From CAZPHU01 sp964419255 (GTDB taxonomy: Bacteria; Fibrobacterota; Chitinivibrionia; Chitinivibrionales; CAYFVL01): a DNA stretch of 64,000 nucleotides. This document shows positions 43,383 to 52,361 of this stretch, one piece after another. The stretch lies in assembly GCA_964419255.1 (NCBI GenBank), contig CAYQOU010000014.1, positions 5,063-69,062 on the forward strand, written 5' to 3'. Both the position numbers and the translations under genes were made by a program. The stretch's first letter is position 1. Each line of letters opens with the position of its first letter. The notes beneath the pieces are model-generated. The model made no database searches. It was not told the DNA's origin and saw nothing but the letters and a program-made list of their open reading frames with translations.

Positions 43383-44174
43383 ATGAAAGTCACTTTCCTT
43401 GGCACCGGGACCTCCCACGGTGTGCCGTCGATAGATTGCATGATGAGCGGATACTCCAACTGCCCCAAGGGTGTATGTGCAGCCGCCCATGATGATCCAA
43501 AACACCGGCGCAGCCGCTGCTCGATTCTGGTCGAAAACGATAATTTCTCTATTCTGGTGGATGTATCCGCCGATTTCCGGCAGCAGGCACTCGAGAGGCA
43601 TATTACGCATATCGAAGCGGTGCTTATCACGCATCCCCATGCCGACCATATCGGAGGCATTCCGGACATCCGCTCCTATACCCGATTCCGTGAGCTGCCC
43701 GTGTACGGCTCGGGGGAGAGTATCGATCGAATAAAACAAACTTTTCCATACATATTCCAGCCTCCTGAGATAAGAGGCGGAGGAATCCCTCAACTTGCCC
43801 CCCGAGTGGTGGAAGCTACATTTACTCTGGGCGGTTTTGATATCACTCCGGTTGCGGTGGAGCACGGGAGCCTGAGACAGTGTCTGGGCTATCGGATAGG
43901 AGAGGTTGCATATATCCCCGATATGAAGAAACTGAAGCCAGGATCCTTTGACCTTCTTAGAGGAGTTAAGATTCTCATCCTGGATTGCCTGCGGACCAGT
44001 CCCGAGCATCAGACCCATATTATTCTTCCCGAAAGTATCGAACTTGCGCGCCGGATTGCCCCCGAAAAATGTTATTTTACTCATCTTTGTCATGAGATTC
44101 ACTACCACCGCGATGGCGGGTACCTTGATCCATGGATGCATTTTGCCTACGACGGGCTTCGTTTCGATGTGTAG
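43383..44174 (+). CDS. Metallo-beta-lactamase-fold hydrolase, PhnP-like
   Basis: 263-residue MBL-fold phosphoesterase from ATG 43383 (MKVTFLGTGTSHGVP); the longer upstream reading has no support. The metal-binding motif HPHADHIGG, an aspartate in LILDCLRTSPEH and histidines in YFTHLCHEIHYHRD complete a two-zinc site. Overall it resembles PhnP-type cyclic phosphodiesterases and RNase Z relatives, where GTGTSHGVPSI is characteristic. No phosphonate genes are nearby, so the substrate is open. It ends 58 bp before pyrE and may share its transcript. Confidence 0.85.
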   Translation: MKVTFLGTGTSHGVPSIDCMMSGYSNCPKGVCAAAHDDPKHRRSRCSILVENDNFSILVDVSADFRQQALERHITHIEAVLITHPHADHIGGIPDIRSYTRFRELPVYGSGESIDRIKQTFPYIFQPPEIRGGGIPQLAPRVVEATFTLGGFDITPVAVEHGSLRQCLGYRIGEVAYIPDMKKLKPGSFDLLRGVKILILDCLRTSPEHQTHIILPESIELARRIAPEKCYFTHLCHEIHYHRDGGYLDPWMHFAYDGLRFDV

Positions 44175-44232
44175 TGAACATCGGGCTCAGAACAGAGACT
44201 ATTTCAGGAAATTTCTTCAGAAAGCTCAGAAT

Positions 44233-44904
44233 ATGCAACAGTACAAGCAGGACTTTATCACATTTATGGTACGTAGTGAGGTGCTGACGTTCGGTGATTT
44301 TGTCACCAAAAGCGGCCGCCGAACGCCTTTTTTTATCAACACCGGTAATTACCGCACAGGTGAGCAGATGAACAAGCTGGGCGAGTTTTACGCGCGGACA
44401 ATCATCGATGCCTTCGGAGAGGATTTCACCACTCTGTTCGGTCCCGCATACAAGGGAATCCCGCTTGTCGTCACCACGGCCGGGGTGTTGGCGCGCGAGC
44501 ACAGCAGGGACGTGTCCTTCTGTTTTAACCGCAAGGAAGAAAAATCGCATGGGGAAGGCGGGAGTCTTGTCGGTTATACGCCACAATCCGGCGATTCGAT
44601 CGTAATTGTAGAAGATGTGACCACCGCGGGAACATCCATACGCGAGAGCGTTCCGATTCTCAAAGCAGCCGCGGATGTACAGATCACTGGCCTTGTCGTA
44701 TCGGTCGATCGTATGGAGAAGGGTAGCGGCGAGCAGAGCGCACTGCAGGAGATAGAGCACAGTTTCGGGATGAAAACAACATCTATCGTAAATCTGGAGG
44801 AGATAATCACATTTCTTCATAATAAAGAGATTGATGGAAAAGTTGTTCTTGATGACCAAATCTACGAGTGTATACAGAGGTATCGGCAACAGTACGGCGT
44901 ATAA
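44233..44904 (+). CDS. pyrE: Orotate phosphoribosyltransferase
   Basis: Joins orotate to PRPP in pyrimidine synthesis. 223 residues from ATG 44233 (MQQYKQDFITFMV); the ribosome site is weak, but homology starts here and the upstream part overlaps the previous gene in another frame. Seen: GDFVTKSGRRTPFFINTG, LFGPAYKGIPL, and the PRPP loop VIVEDVTTAGTSI. Confidence 0.92.
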   Translation: MQQYKQDFITFMVRSEVLTFGDFVTKSGRRTPFFINTGNYRTGEQMNKLGEFYARTIIDAFGEDFTTLFGPAYKGIPLVVTTAGVLAREHSRDVSFCFNRKEEKSHGEGGSLVGYTPQSGDSIVIVEDVTTAGTSIRESVPILKAAADVQITGLVVSVDRMEKGSGEQSALQEIEHSFGMKTTSIVNLEEIITFLHNKEIDGKVVLDDQIYECIQRYRQQYGV

Positions 44905-44986
44905 TGGTTGGTGTGTGAAAAATTGTGTATTTTATTATGAAATCCCGTGTGATAATTTGAAATTTTCTCCTCTCATTGGGTAATAT

Positions 44987-45550
44987 ATGAAACGTTTATC
45001 GGATAATCCGCCATCACGTTTTCCTCAGCGATCCATACACGAAGCGCAAGGAAGGTGGTGGGTGGCAAAGGTCAAACCCCGGCAGGAAAAAGCTCTGGCA
45101 TTTGATCTGATGGAACAAAACATCGAATACTACCTTCCCATGTATATGAAGGTTGTCCGGCGGCAGGATAATAACAAAAAGCGCAAATCGATACTGTGTC
45201 TTTTCCCCGGATATCTGAGTTTTTGCGCCGAGCCGGGCCAGCAACGCCATCTCTATGCGACCGGACGTATCGTTAATCTGGTGGAAATTCAGCACCAGAG
45301 CCGCTTCATGAAACAGCTTGAACAGGTGTATCATACCATCGATCTGGGGATACCCGTCGAGCCCTGGGAGGATGTGGATCGGCTTGTGGAGGGTACCCCG
45401 GTGCAGGTCGAATCGGGACCATTGAGGGGAATCTCCGGCACAGTGGTTCGAACTCAGGGAAGTCAGAAACTGGTAATTTCGGTGGATGCGCTTGGAAGAG
45501 CAGCAATCACAGTCGACGCTCACATGGTAAAACCGGTACCCTCAACGTAA
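44987..45550 (+). CDS. Specialised NusG paralogue (UpxY/LoaP/RfaH-like)
   Basis: 187-residue transcription elongation factor with an N-terminal NGN domain (RWWVAKVKPRQEKALAFDL, NIEYYLPMYMKVVRR, LFPGYLSFCAEPG) and a C-terminal KOW domain (EGTPVQVESGPLRGISGTVV). The sequence departs from housekeeping NusG (for example YLPMY and the missing long insert) and resembles UpxY/LoaP/RfaH paralogues that help RNA polymerase through long polysaccharide operons. It lies about 4.5 kb upstream of the surface-glycan locus, so it may act there, but it is not directly at the operon start. Confidence 0.82.
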   Translation: MKRLSDNPPSRFPQRSIHEAQGRWWVAKVKPRQEKALAFDLMEQNIEYYLPMYMKVVRRQDNNKKRKSILCLFPGYLSFCAEPGQQRHLYATGRIVNLVEIQHQSRFMKQLEQVYHTIDLGIPVEPWEDVDRLVEGTPVQVESGPLRGISGTVVRTQGSQKLVISVDALGRAAITVDAHMVKPVPST

Positions 45551-45619
45551 ACCTGTCCGATGACAGTATGATAGCGACTACAGACAGCCGCATACGATTT
45601 ACCCAGAAAGGAACACACC

Positions 45620-46450
45620 ATGTACATCGATCTTCATGCCCACAGCAGCAGCTCGGACGGCTCTCTTACGCCCGAGGAGCTTGTCGATCTTGCCATCTCA
45701 CGGGAGGTAAATACACTCGCTCTGTGTGACCATGATACCACCAGCGGGATCGATCGTTTCGTCTCCTATGGGAAAGATAAAGGGCTCAGGGTTATCGGTG
45801 GGGTGGAGCTGTCTGCAACCTGGAACACGGGCAACTGTCATATACTCGGGCTTAATGTACGCACCGACTATCAGCCGCTGGAGGATGTGCTGCAGGAGAT
45901 TCGCCACAGCCGCGACAACCGAAACGATATAATCATCGACAAACTCAATGCGGCGGATGTTAATATTACACTCGAGCAGGTCCAGGCGCTTGCCGGAGGC
46001 GAGGTGGTGGCCCGCCCGCATGTGGCACGGGCGATGGTGGAGAAGGGATATGTCCGCTCGGTGCAGGAAGCTTTTGACAGGTACCTGGCCAAAGGGGAGG
46101 TTGCCTACGTGGATCGTTATCGCCTTGAGCCACAGCGCGCCTGTGAGCTTCTGCGGGATGCCGGTGCCGCCGTTGTGCTGGCCCATCCCAGTCAGTTGAA
46201 TATCGACATGCAATCGCTGGATACACTCATAAGCCGATTAAAAGAACACGGATTGAGTGGTATGGAAATCTATACTCCTTACACGACAGATGTTCAACTG
46301 CCGGAATTCTCAACACTGGCCAAAAAGCACAACCTGTTTGTCACAGGCGGATCGGATTTTCACGGTGAGAGTAAACCATCCCATTATCTGGGCCATTATC
46401 GAGAGACATTAAAAATTCCGGTCCATCTTTTGGATGATCTTCCTTTCTGA
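45620..46450 (+). CDS. PHP-domain phosphoesterase (RNase AM/TrpH-like)
   Basis: 276-residue metal-dependent phosphoesterase. Motifs: DLHAHSSSSDGSLTPEELVD, ALCDHDTTSG, GGVELSATW, VARPHVARAMVEKG, VLAHPSQLN and GSDFHGESKPSHYLG, the full PHP metal-binding set. It resembles the TrpH/YciV group that hydrolyses 3',5'-nucleoside bisphosphates or trims RNA 5' ends. GAAAGGAA precedes ATG 45620. Confidence 0.88.
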   Translation: MYIDLHAHSSSSDGSLTPEELVDLAISREVNTLALCDHDTTSGIDRFVSYGKDKGLRVIGGVELSATWNTGNCHILGLNVRTDYQPLEDVLQEIRHSRDNRNDIIIDKLNAADVNITLEQVQALAGGEVVARPHVARAMVEKGYVRSVQEAFDRYLAKGEVAYVDRYRLEPQRACELLRDAGAAVVLAHPSQLNIDMQSLDTLISRLKEHGLSGMEIYTPYTTDVQLPEFSTLAKKHNLFVTGGSDFHGESKPSHYLGHYRETLKIPVHLLDDLPF

Positions 46451-46598
46451 TTGTTTTTTTTTGCATGACCGCGCAAGGATTATTCCGGCGGTTGAATTAC
46501 GGTTTGGACGGCCCATTTCATTTTTGTGCAGGCGGTTGTGTATTTTTTATGAATATTAGTTATCAGATAACAGTCCTATTTGTGAGTGATAAGAGTCT

Positions 46599-47207
46599 AT
46601 GAATGTAGTCGAAAAAGCGCGCAGAATTCTGGAAGCCGAAGCGCAGGCGATCCGCTCGATTCCCTTGGGTCCCTCCTTTGAACATGCTATCGATGTTCTT
46701 TATTCATGCAAGGGTAAGATTATAACCACCGGCATGGGCAAAGCCGGAAATATCGCCATGAAGATGGCCAGCACCCTCTGCTCCACCGGCAGTCCGGCGG
46801 CGCATCTTCACCCCGGAGATGCCACACACGGGGATTTGGGACTAATCGGCCCGGAAGATGTTATTGTGGCTTATTCAAACAGCGGGAAAACGCGAGAGAT
46901 AGTAGAGATGCTTCTTCTGGCCAAACGCCTGGGAGTGACACATATCATCGGTATCACCAGCCATCCCGACACCCAAATCCGGGAAATTTGTGATATTGTT
47001 ATCGACATGGGGCTGGTCACCGAACCCTGCCACCTGGGTTTTACCCCGACGGCATCCACTGCGGTGATGTTGGCCATCGGGGATGCGCTCAGTCTGGTGC
47101 TGGCCGAAAAACGCGGGCTTACCGCAGAGCAGTACGGTCTGAGACATCATGGTGGTTATCTCGGAGAGCAGGCGCGCAAAAGCAAAAAAGCGGTCGATAT
47201 CTCATAG
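46599..47207 (+). CDS. KdsD-like sugar-phosphate isomerase without CBS domains
   Basis: SIS-domain protein that probably interconverts ribulose and arabinose 5-phosphate, the first Kdo step. 202 residues with TTGMGKAGNIAMKMASTLCS, AAHLHPGDATHGDLGLIG, VIVAYSNSGKTREIVEMLL and LGFTPTASTAVMLAIGDALS. E. coli KdsD is longer (328 residues) because it carries two C-terminal CBS domains, absent here; such short forms are known. A 27-bp gap leads into the DegT aminotransferase gene, suggesting a shared transcript. Confidence 0.85.
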   Translation: MNVVEKARRILEAEAQAIRSIPLGPSFEHAIDVLYSCKGKIITTGMGKAGNIAMKMASTLCSTGSPAAHLHPGDATHGDLGLIGPEDVIVAYSNSGKTREIVEMLLLAKRLGVTHIIGITSHPDTQIREICDIVIDMGLVTEPCHLGFTPTASTAVMLAIGDALSLVLAEKRGLTAEQYGLRHHGGYLGEQARKSKKAVDIS

Positions 47208-47233
47208 AGCCTTGCTTTTACAGGAAGCACACG

Positions 47234-48364
47234 ATGCAGTTTATTGATTTGAAGAAGCAACAGAAAAGAATAGAGTCCGCCGTTTACAGGCGGATACAGG
47301 ATGTTCTGAATCACGGTGCCTACATTATGGGCCCGGAGGTGTTTGAGCTGGAAGAAAAGCTTGCCATCCATGCCGGGGTCAAACACTGCGTGAGCTGCTC
47401 CAGCGGTACGGATGCTCTTCTGATGGCGCTTGTTGCCTATGGGGTGGGGCCGGGGGATGCGGTGTTGACCACTCCGTTTACCTTCGTAGCAACCGCCGAG
47501 GCCATAGCATTGACCGGCGCAACGCCAGTTTTTGTGGACATCTGCGAAGATACGTTTAATATAGATCCGGAAAAACTTCGAGACACGCTGATTCATATCG
47601 ACACACACTCCCCTCCCGGTGTGGCCAAACAGATACACCCCAGGGCAATTATCGCAGTCGATCTGTTTGGGTTGCCTGCGGATTATGACCGCATAAATCG
47701 AATCGCGGACGAGTTTGGTATTTTCGTCCTGGAGGATGCAGCACAGAGCTTCGGGGGTCTTTATAAAGCTAAGTCCGCCTGCTCGCTTGCTGACATTGCG
47801 GCGACCAGTTTCTTTCCGGCAAAACCGCTTGGCTGCTACGGTGACGGTGGTGCGGTGTTTACCGATGATGATGAGATCGCCGAGCGCCTGCGCTCCATTC
47901 GGGTGCACGGTCAGGGTGAAGACAAATACACCAACATCCGCCTGGGAATAAACGGTCGGCTCGATACGATCCAGGCAGCCATTCTGCTGGAAAAACTCAC
48001 CATTTTCGAATCCGAAATCGAGGCGCGTCAACAGGTCGCGCAGATGTATTCCCGATATGCACCATCCGGCCTAAAAACGCCATCCATTCCCGACGACTGC
48101 CGCTCGGCCTGGGCACAGTATTCGGTACGAAGCGCTCGGCGTGGACGCATCCAGGCGGCCTTAAAAGAAAGACAGATCCCCACAGCTATCTATTATCCAA
48201 TCCCTCTTCATCTTCAGAAAGCCTACAAATATCTCGGTTATCAGGAAGGAAGCTTTGAAATCTGTGAACAAATCAGCTCCGACATTTTCAGCCTTCCGAT
48301 GCACCCCTACCTGCAAGAGAATGAAATCCACGCGATAATGCAGGTGGTCAGCAAGAGCGTTTGA
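47234..48364 (+). CDS. DegT/DnrJ/EryC1-type sugar aminotransferase
   Basis: PLP-dependent aminotransferase of 376 residues that adds an amino group to a nucleotide-linked keto sugar. Seen: FIDLKKQQKRIESAVYRRI, HCVSCSSGTDALLMALVAYG, FVLEDAAQSFGGLYKAK and the PLP-lysine motif SFFPAKPLGCYGDGGA. ACAGGAAG precedes ATG 47234. It follows the KdsD-like gene by 27 bp. It is a different branch from the PglE-like aminotransferase at 58663. The exact sugar is unknown. Confidence 0.88.
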   Translation: MQFIDLKKQQKRIESAVYRRIQDVLNHGAYIMGPEVFELEEKLAIHAGVKHCVSCSSGTDALLMALVAYGVGPGDAVLTTPFTFVATAEAIALTGATPVFVDICEDTFNIDPEKLRDTLIHIDTHSPPGVAKQIHPRAIIAVDLFGLPADYDRINRIADEFGIFVLEDAAQSFGGLYKAKSACSLADIAATSFFPAKPLGCYGDGGAVFTDDDEIAERLRSIRVHGQGEDKYTNIRLGINGRLDTIQAAILLEKLTIFESEIEARQQVAQMYSRYAPSGLKTPSIPDDCRSAWAQYSVRSARRGRIQAALKERQIPTAIYYPIPLHLQKAYKYLGYQEGSFEICEQISSDIFSLPMHPYLQENEIHAIMQVVSKSV

Positions 48365-49047
48365 AAGATTGAGCCAAACCTAAACTATGCAACCTCTCGG
48401 ATCCGCCCGTCCAGCGTTTCTGCTTTGCCCATAATTCCGATCACCTATACACGTATGACATTCCATTTACCGGCACAAATAAGGGTATATACCAGCTTTT
48501 TGTTCTCCGCTGCCCCCGATTTTTGTCATATACCGGCTGTGATATGTAACTCATTAGCACGTAAGAATTAAAGCCGTTCGAAAGCCTGCTCAAAAAATCG
48601 TTTTTTATCTTGCATGAATGATTCATTTAGGGTACACTTACTATTCGAAAACCCGATTCGCATGCGGCCGGGTACCGCCTACGGGGGGAAGGTGCGTCTG
48701 TTTCAGTTTCGATGGATTCGGGTGTGGAGTTTTGAACAAGTATTACCCTCGAAAGGGTAAACAAAAGAAATAAAACCACCTATCTCACCTATACTGTATC
48801 CGTCAAAGCTCGCTTCTCGACACTCCAATCTCGCCCTTTACGCTGGTCTCCAGACACAATAAATTTGCTAATCTTTTGCCAATAAATTAGTTTAATATAC
48901 TTTTGGGTTATATATTTGCTGTAACCTGAAAGTCAATTCTGATGCTCTTAGGCATCAGGGGAAAAAGTCGACGGTGTCGACTAGCGCCTTTTTTGTTGTA
49001 CCGGTAAAACCGGACATGCTTTGTACACTTTTTTTCAGGAGACCACA
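48365..49047. other. Long intergenic region before the HTH protein
   Basis: 683 bp without a credible gene; a 61-codon minus-strand frame has no support. Near the right end are a hairpin GATGC/GCATC (48941-48955), a perfect AGTCGAC/GTCGACT stem followed by a T-run (48966-48994) and a CCGGT/ACCGG stem (49001-49013). The rest (48400-48900) shows nothing clear. Confidence 0.5.
48966..48994 (+). terminator. Leader hairpin with T-run before the HTH gene
   Basis: AGTCGAC (48966-48972) pairs with GTCGACT (48976-48982) around GGT; AGCGCC and six Ts follow (48989-48994). It could be a terminator of an upstream transcript or an attenuator in the leader of the gene at 49048. The 6-nt gap between stem and T-run is longer than usual. 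Confidence 0.4.
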
Positions 49048-49422
49048 ATGGCCAGAAAACCAGATTTAGCCAAGCGTAAGAAAGCTCTCGATTTCATTGC
49101 CAAATACAATGCAGAGCACGGCGGACGCGGCGGCATAACAGCTGCTGCCAACAAGTATAAGGTTCACCCGATCACTGTCGGTAAATGGGTAAAGGAAGAG
49201 GGACTGCCGGAAGTTGAAGCTTCCGAAGCCGCCGCACCCAAAGCAGCCGCCAAGAAAAGTCGCAAGAAAGCAGCCGCAGCATCACCCAAGAGCGCCCCGG
49301 TGACCGTGGATAAGAAATCGGTGATGGATAAGATCGAAGAGATCCAGGATCTTGAAAACCACATTGCCAACCTCCAGACCCGCGTCGCCGAGATCAAAGG
49401 CGAAATCAAAGCGATGCTGTAA
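49048..49422 (+). CDS. Small basic protein with HTH-like start and coiled-coil end
   Basis: 124 residues from ATG 49048, which has CAGGAG upstream. Residues about 1-50 look like a helix-turn-helix (GGITAAANKYKVHPITVGKWVKEEG), reminiscent of the DNA-binding part of some transposase-associated proteins. Residues about 53-90 are a Lys/Ala-rich linker (AAAKKSRKKAAAASPK), and about 92-124 are a short coiled coil (IEEIQDLENHIANLQTRV). This layout suggests a DNA-binding, perhaps nucleoid-associated or regulatory protein that dimerises through its tail. I do not recognise a family. It stands between an attenuator-like leader and a strong terminator, just before the glycan locus. Confidence 0.7.
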   Translation: MARKPDLAKRKKALDFIAKYNAEHGGRGGITAAANKYKVHPITVGKWVKEEGLPEVEASEAAAPKAAAKKSRKKAAAASPKSAPVTVDKKSVMDKIEEIQDLENHIANLQTRVAEIKGEIKAML

Positions 49423-49426
49423 GCAA

Positions 49427-49463
49427 AAAGACACCCCTCCGGGAGGCGGGCTTTTTGGCCCGC
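49427..49463 (+). terminator. Terminator after the HTH gene
   Basis: AAAAAG...CCCTCC/GGGAGG...CTTTTT folds into a long hairpin ending in T5, and GCGGGC (49446-49451) can instead pair with GCCCGC (49458-49463). It begins 5 bp after the stop codon and marks the last GC-rich stretch before the AT-rich glycan locus. Confidence 0.8.
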
Positions 49464-49553
49464 TTCCGTATATTTTCTTCGTATTTATTTAATTCTTCTT
49501 TTTATTGTTTTTCAATAGTAGATTTCGTCTTTAATCCTTTGCTCTTTATATCA

Positions 49554-50225
49554 ATGAGTGTATTTTTCAGGAAAAATATACGTACTATCATCATAATAGG
49601 CTTGGTTCTGTTTCTTATTATTTCGACAATTGATATCTACAAGAGGTTAGGATCTTGGCTTGTTTTGGACGATACACTTCCTCATAAAGCCGATATACTT
49701 TTTGTTTTCGCCGGCGACGTTCAACGAATCCAGTATGCCGCAAAACTAATCACGAGGTATTCGGAATCGACACTTATCTGTTCACAAATAGATTCTCTCC
49801 GCATAGAAAAGATCATTGATACGACTCCTTATCAAATCAAAGTAGCTAATTACAGCTCATCTACAATTGATGAGATTACTTTCCTTAAAAAGCATTTAGG
49901 TGACAACTCCATCAAGAATGCCGATATTTTATTATTATCGTCACCATATCACATGAGAAGAATATCCATAATGGCGGCCATTGAATTCAGAGGCAAAACA
50001 GATTCTAACAATTTTTTCTTTGTACCTGTTGAAGGAAACTCCGTTAAGAACCAAAAGGATGCCTTCGTAAAATGGTGGAAAACTAAAAAATGTATATCTG
50101 CCGTACACTCCGAACTGGCAAAAATCGGGTACTATTTTATTGTGTACCTAAATCCATTTTTGAACAGCGACAGCATTGAGATGCACATTAAAGGCAGCAA
50201 ATTCACCCGCAATCGCTCATTTTAA
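49554..50225 (+). CDS. DUF218/ElyC-YdcF-like membrane protein
   Basis: 223 residues from ATG 49554; the frame extends upstream into the terminator, so the later start is preferred. No clear ribosome site. One N-terminal membrane helix (TIIIIGLVLFLIISTIDIY) is followed by a DUF218 domain (ADILFVFAGDVQRIQYAAKL, YSSSTIDEITFLKKHLG, DILLLSSPYHMRRISI). DUF218 proteins occur near envelope glycan genes, and ElyC affects peptidoglycan/lipid carrier use, but the biochemistry is not settled. First gene of the AT-rich glycan locus, 57 bp before the flippase. Confidence 0.8.
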   Translation: MSVFFRKNIRTIIIIGLVLFLIISTIDIYKRLGSWLVLDDTLPHKADILFVFAGDVQRIQYAAKLITRYSESTLICSQIDSLRIEKIIDTTPYQIKVANYSSSTIDEITFLKKHLGDNSIKNADILLLSSPYHMRRISIMAAIEFRGKTDSNNFFFVPVEGNSVKNQKDAFVKWWKTKKCISAVHSELAKIGYYFIVYLNPFLNSDSIEMHIKGSKFTRNRSF

Positions 50226-50281
50226 CCTAATAAATATCTAATTCCGTTGAAATTCGCCAAATTCCTTTTGACGATTCGAAT

Positions 50282-51565
50282 ATGAAACGATTACTTAAAA
50301 ATACCAGTATTCTGTATGGAAGTAATATACTTTCTTCCTTTCTCGCTCTTGGCACGCTGACATTAACAGCCCGAGGACTAGGTCCAGAAATGTTTGGTAT
50401 GATGGTGCTGATTACCTCTTACATTCACATCGTTGACCGCTTTGTTAATTTCCAAAGTTGGCAGGCGATTGTAAAATATGGTTCAGAATCTTTGAGTAGA
50501 GGAAATACTGAAGATTTCAAATCGCTAGTTAAGTTTGGATTTGTTTTAGACATTTCGACCGCTTTCATCGGCCAAATTTTGACCATAGTAGTAGTTTTCC
50601 TCATTGGCAAGTTTAAGATGTGGGATACTCAATTCATAGTAGTGTCTTTTATATACAGTATTACGATTCTATTTCACATAAATGGCACTCCCACGGCCAT
50701 ATTGCGCCTTTTTGATAAGTATACTGTAATTGCCTTTCAGAAAATAGTATCATCATCATTAAAGTTATTGTTCTCAGCCGTTGCTTTCATTCTCAATGCG
50801 GATTTAAAAGCTTTCATAATTATCTGGGCAGCATCCGATATCGTCGGGAATATTGCCCTCGTAATATTCGCACAAAAAGCAATGGTTTCAAGAGGCATGC
50901 AAGGGTTTGTTTTTTGTAGTTTGAAGGATCTATCTAAAAGATTCGAAGGGATTTGGAAATTTGTATGGGCCTCAAACATACATGCCTCAGTCAAACTCGG
51001 TTTAAAAGAAATTGATGTGGTTATTGTTGGCCATTTGTTGGGTTTACACGGAGCAGGAATCTATAAGGTTGTTAAATCCATAGGCACATCAATAGGTAGT
51101 TTCACGGGGCCACTATACCAGGTTATATACCCCGAACTTGCCAAAAATGTGGAAACACGTAATTATGTGGCTTTGAGAAGACTTATCATTAATCCCCTTG
51201 GATTGGTGAGTATCGTTTCTGTTGCCCTTTTTTTACTGTTCATATTATTTGGCGAAACAGCCATTACCATGTTTTTGGGGATAGAATACATTATTTCTTT
51301 TCATCCTGCTCAAATATATCTGATCGGCACACTCCTAAGCATGGTAACATTTTCATTCCACCCCACTTTGCTATCTCTTGGAAAGGCTACAACTTCCCTT
51401 TATATTCTTCTTTTTAGTACTTTCGTATACCTTGTCTCACTCGTAATACTCACGAATGCTTACGGTTTAGCGGGATCTTCCCTTTCTTTCGTATTTTTTT
51501 ACGTCGTTTGGTCGACAATTCAAGGTTTTACTATTAACACATGCCTGAAAAGAAGTTTATTATGA
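50282..51565 (+). CDS. Wzx-like lipid-linked oligosaccharide flippase
   Basis: 427-residue inner-membrane protein with about 12 predicted membrane segments and the polysaccharide-biosynthesis flippase fold (MKRLLKNTSILYGSNILSSF; SLALGTLTLTARGLGPEMFG-type start). It would flip undecaprenyl-linked repeat units to the periplasm. Its stop overlaps the next start as ATGA. Codon use and AT-content match the surrounding locus rather than the left half of the window. Confidence 0.85.
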   Translation: MKRLLKNTSILYGSNILSSFLALGTLTLTARGLGPEMFGMMVLITSYIHIVDRFVNFQSWQAIVKYGSESLSRGNTEDFKSLVKFGFVLDISTAFIGQILTIVVVFLIGKFKMWDTQFIVVSFIYSITILFHINGTPTAILRLFDKYTVIAFQKIVSSSLKLLFSAVAFILNADLKAFIIIWAASDIVGNIALVIFAQKAMVSRGMQGFVFCSLKDLSKRFEGIWKFVWASNIHASVKLGLKEIDVVIVGHLLGLHGAGIYKVVKSIGTSIGSFTGPLYQVIYPELAKNVETRNYVALRRLIINPLGLVSIVSVALFLLFILFGETAITMFLGIEYIISFHPAQIYLIGTLLSMVTFSFHPTLLSLGKATTSLYILLFSTFVYLVSLVILTNAYGLAGSSLSFVFFYVVWSTIQGFTINTCLKRSLL

Positions 51566-52314
51566 GATCTGTCGATGCCAATAAGTTCCAACTCCAGAAT
51601 TCACAATATACATTTCCATATCACTACATACCTCATTTCAAAAAGGATGGAACCCCTTCTGTAACACGCAATCTAAGGTGGGGTTTGGAATATCTTTGCT
51701 ACCAAAATCACTTGCGCGCCAAAACTATTTCGATGAGCCCACGCTCTGTGCTTGAAGTAGGATGTGGAGATGGATTTTTCATTGGCAGGTTACCTAAAAG
51801 CATACAAACACGTATTGGCTGCGATTTATCTACCGAAGCGATATCTTTTGCGAAGGCCTTCTGGCCAGATTGCATTTTCTATGATACAGACGTATATGAA
51901 ATTGACGGAAAATTTGATTTAGTGGCTGCTATTGAGGTGCTGGAACATATTCCTGATGATTGTATTTCCATATTCATAAGTAGCCTCGCTGAAAAATTGC
52001 ATCCCAGCGGTAATATCATTATTTCTGTACCCACAATAAATACTCCTCTTAACAAAAAACATTACAGACATTACACACTTTCTATTTTAGAAAAACAAAT
52101 ACGTGAAAGCGGAACGGGCCTGAAAATTGTACAACATGAATATATTTATTCCAATCCTTTTTGGATGGATATAATAACCCGTTTAATTTCGAATAGATTT
52201 TTTGCTCTTGAAATTAATTTCTTTATGAAGTTTGCATGGAAGCGGATTTGGAGATACCATCGCGTAACCACTCCATCCAGGGGGCGTCATTTGGTTTCCT
52301 ATATATGTTTTTAG
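51562..52314 (+). CDS. SAM-dependent methyltransferase
   Basis: 250-residue class I methyltransferase from ATG 51562, which overlaps the flippase stop as ATGA and has AAAAGAAG upstream; an earlier in-frame ATG at 51541 is less likely. Motif I is VLEVGCGDGFFIG; a later acidic CDLSTEAISFAKAFWP and LVAAIEVLEHIPDDC continue the fold. A sugar O- or N-methylation in the repeat unit is the likely role, from context only. Confidence 0.82.
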   Translation: MRSVDANKFQLQNSQYTFPYHYIPHFKKDGTPSVTRNLRWGLEYLCYQNHLRAKTISMSPRSVLEVGCGDGFFIGRLPKSIQTRIGCDLSTEAISFAKAFWPDCIFYDTDVYEIDGKFDLVAAIEVLEHIPDDCISIFISSLAEKLHPSGNIIISVPTINTPLNKKHYRHYTLSILEKQIRESGTGLKIVQHEYIYSNPFWMDIITRLISNRFFALEINFFMKFAWKRIWRYHRVTTPSRGRHLVSYICF

Positions 52315-52361
52315 GATTTTGTATACTTTTCATTTCATTTTTCATTACTTGATTTTATAAT

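Noticed and set aside
48941..48994. mini-ykkC-type guanidine riboswitch
   Set aside because: Two small stems are present but they lack the paired ACGR-type loops of that motif.
48365..49047. tRNA or small-RNA gene in the long gap
   Set aside because: No cloverleaf-like arrangement or tRNA-like T-loop motif could be read; only the three short stems at the right end stand out.
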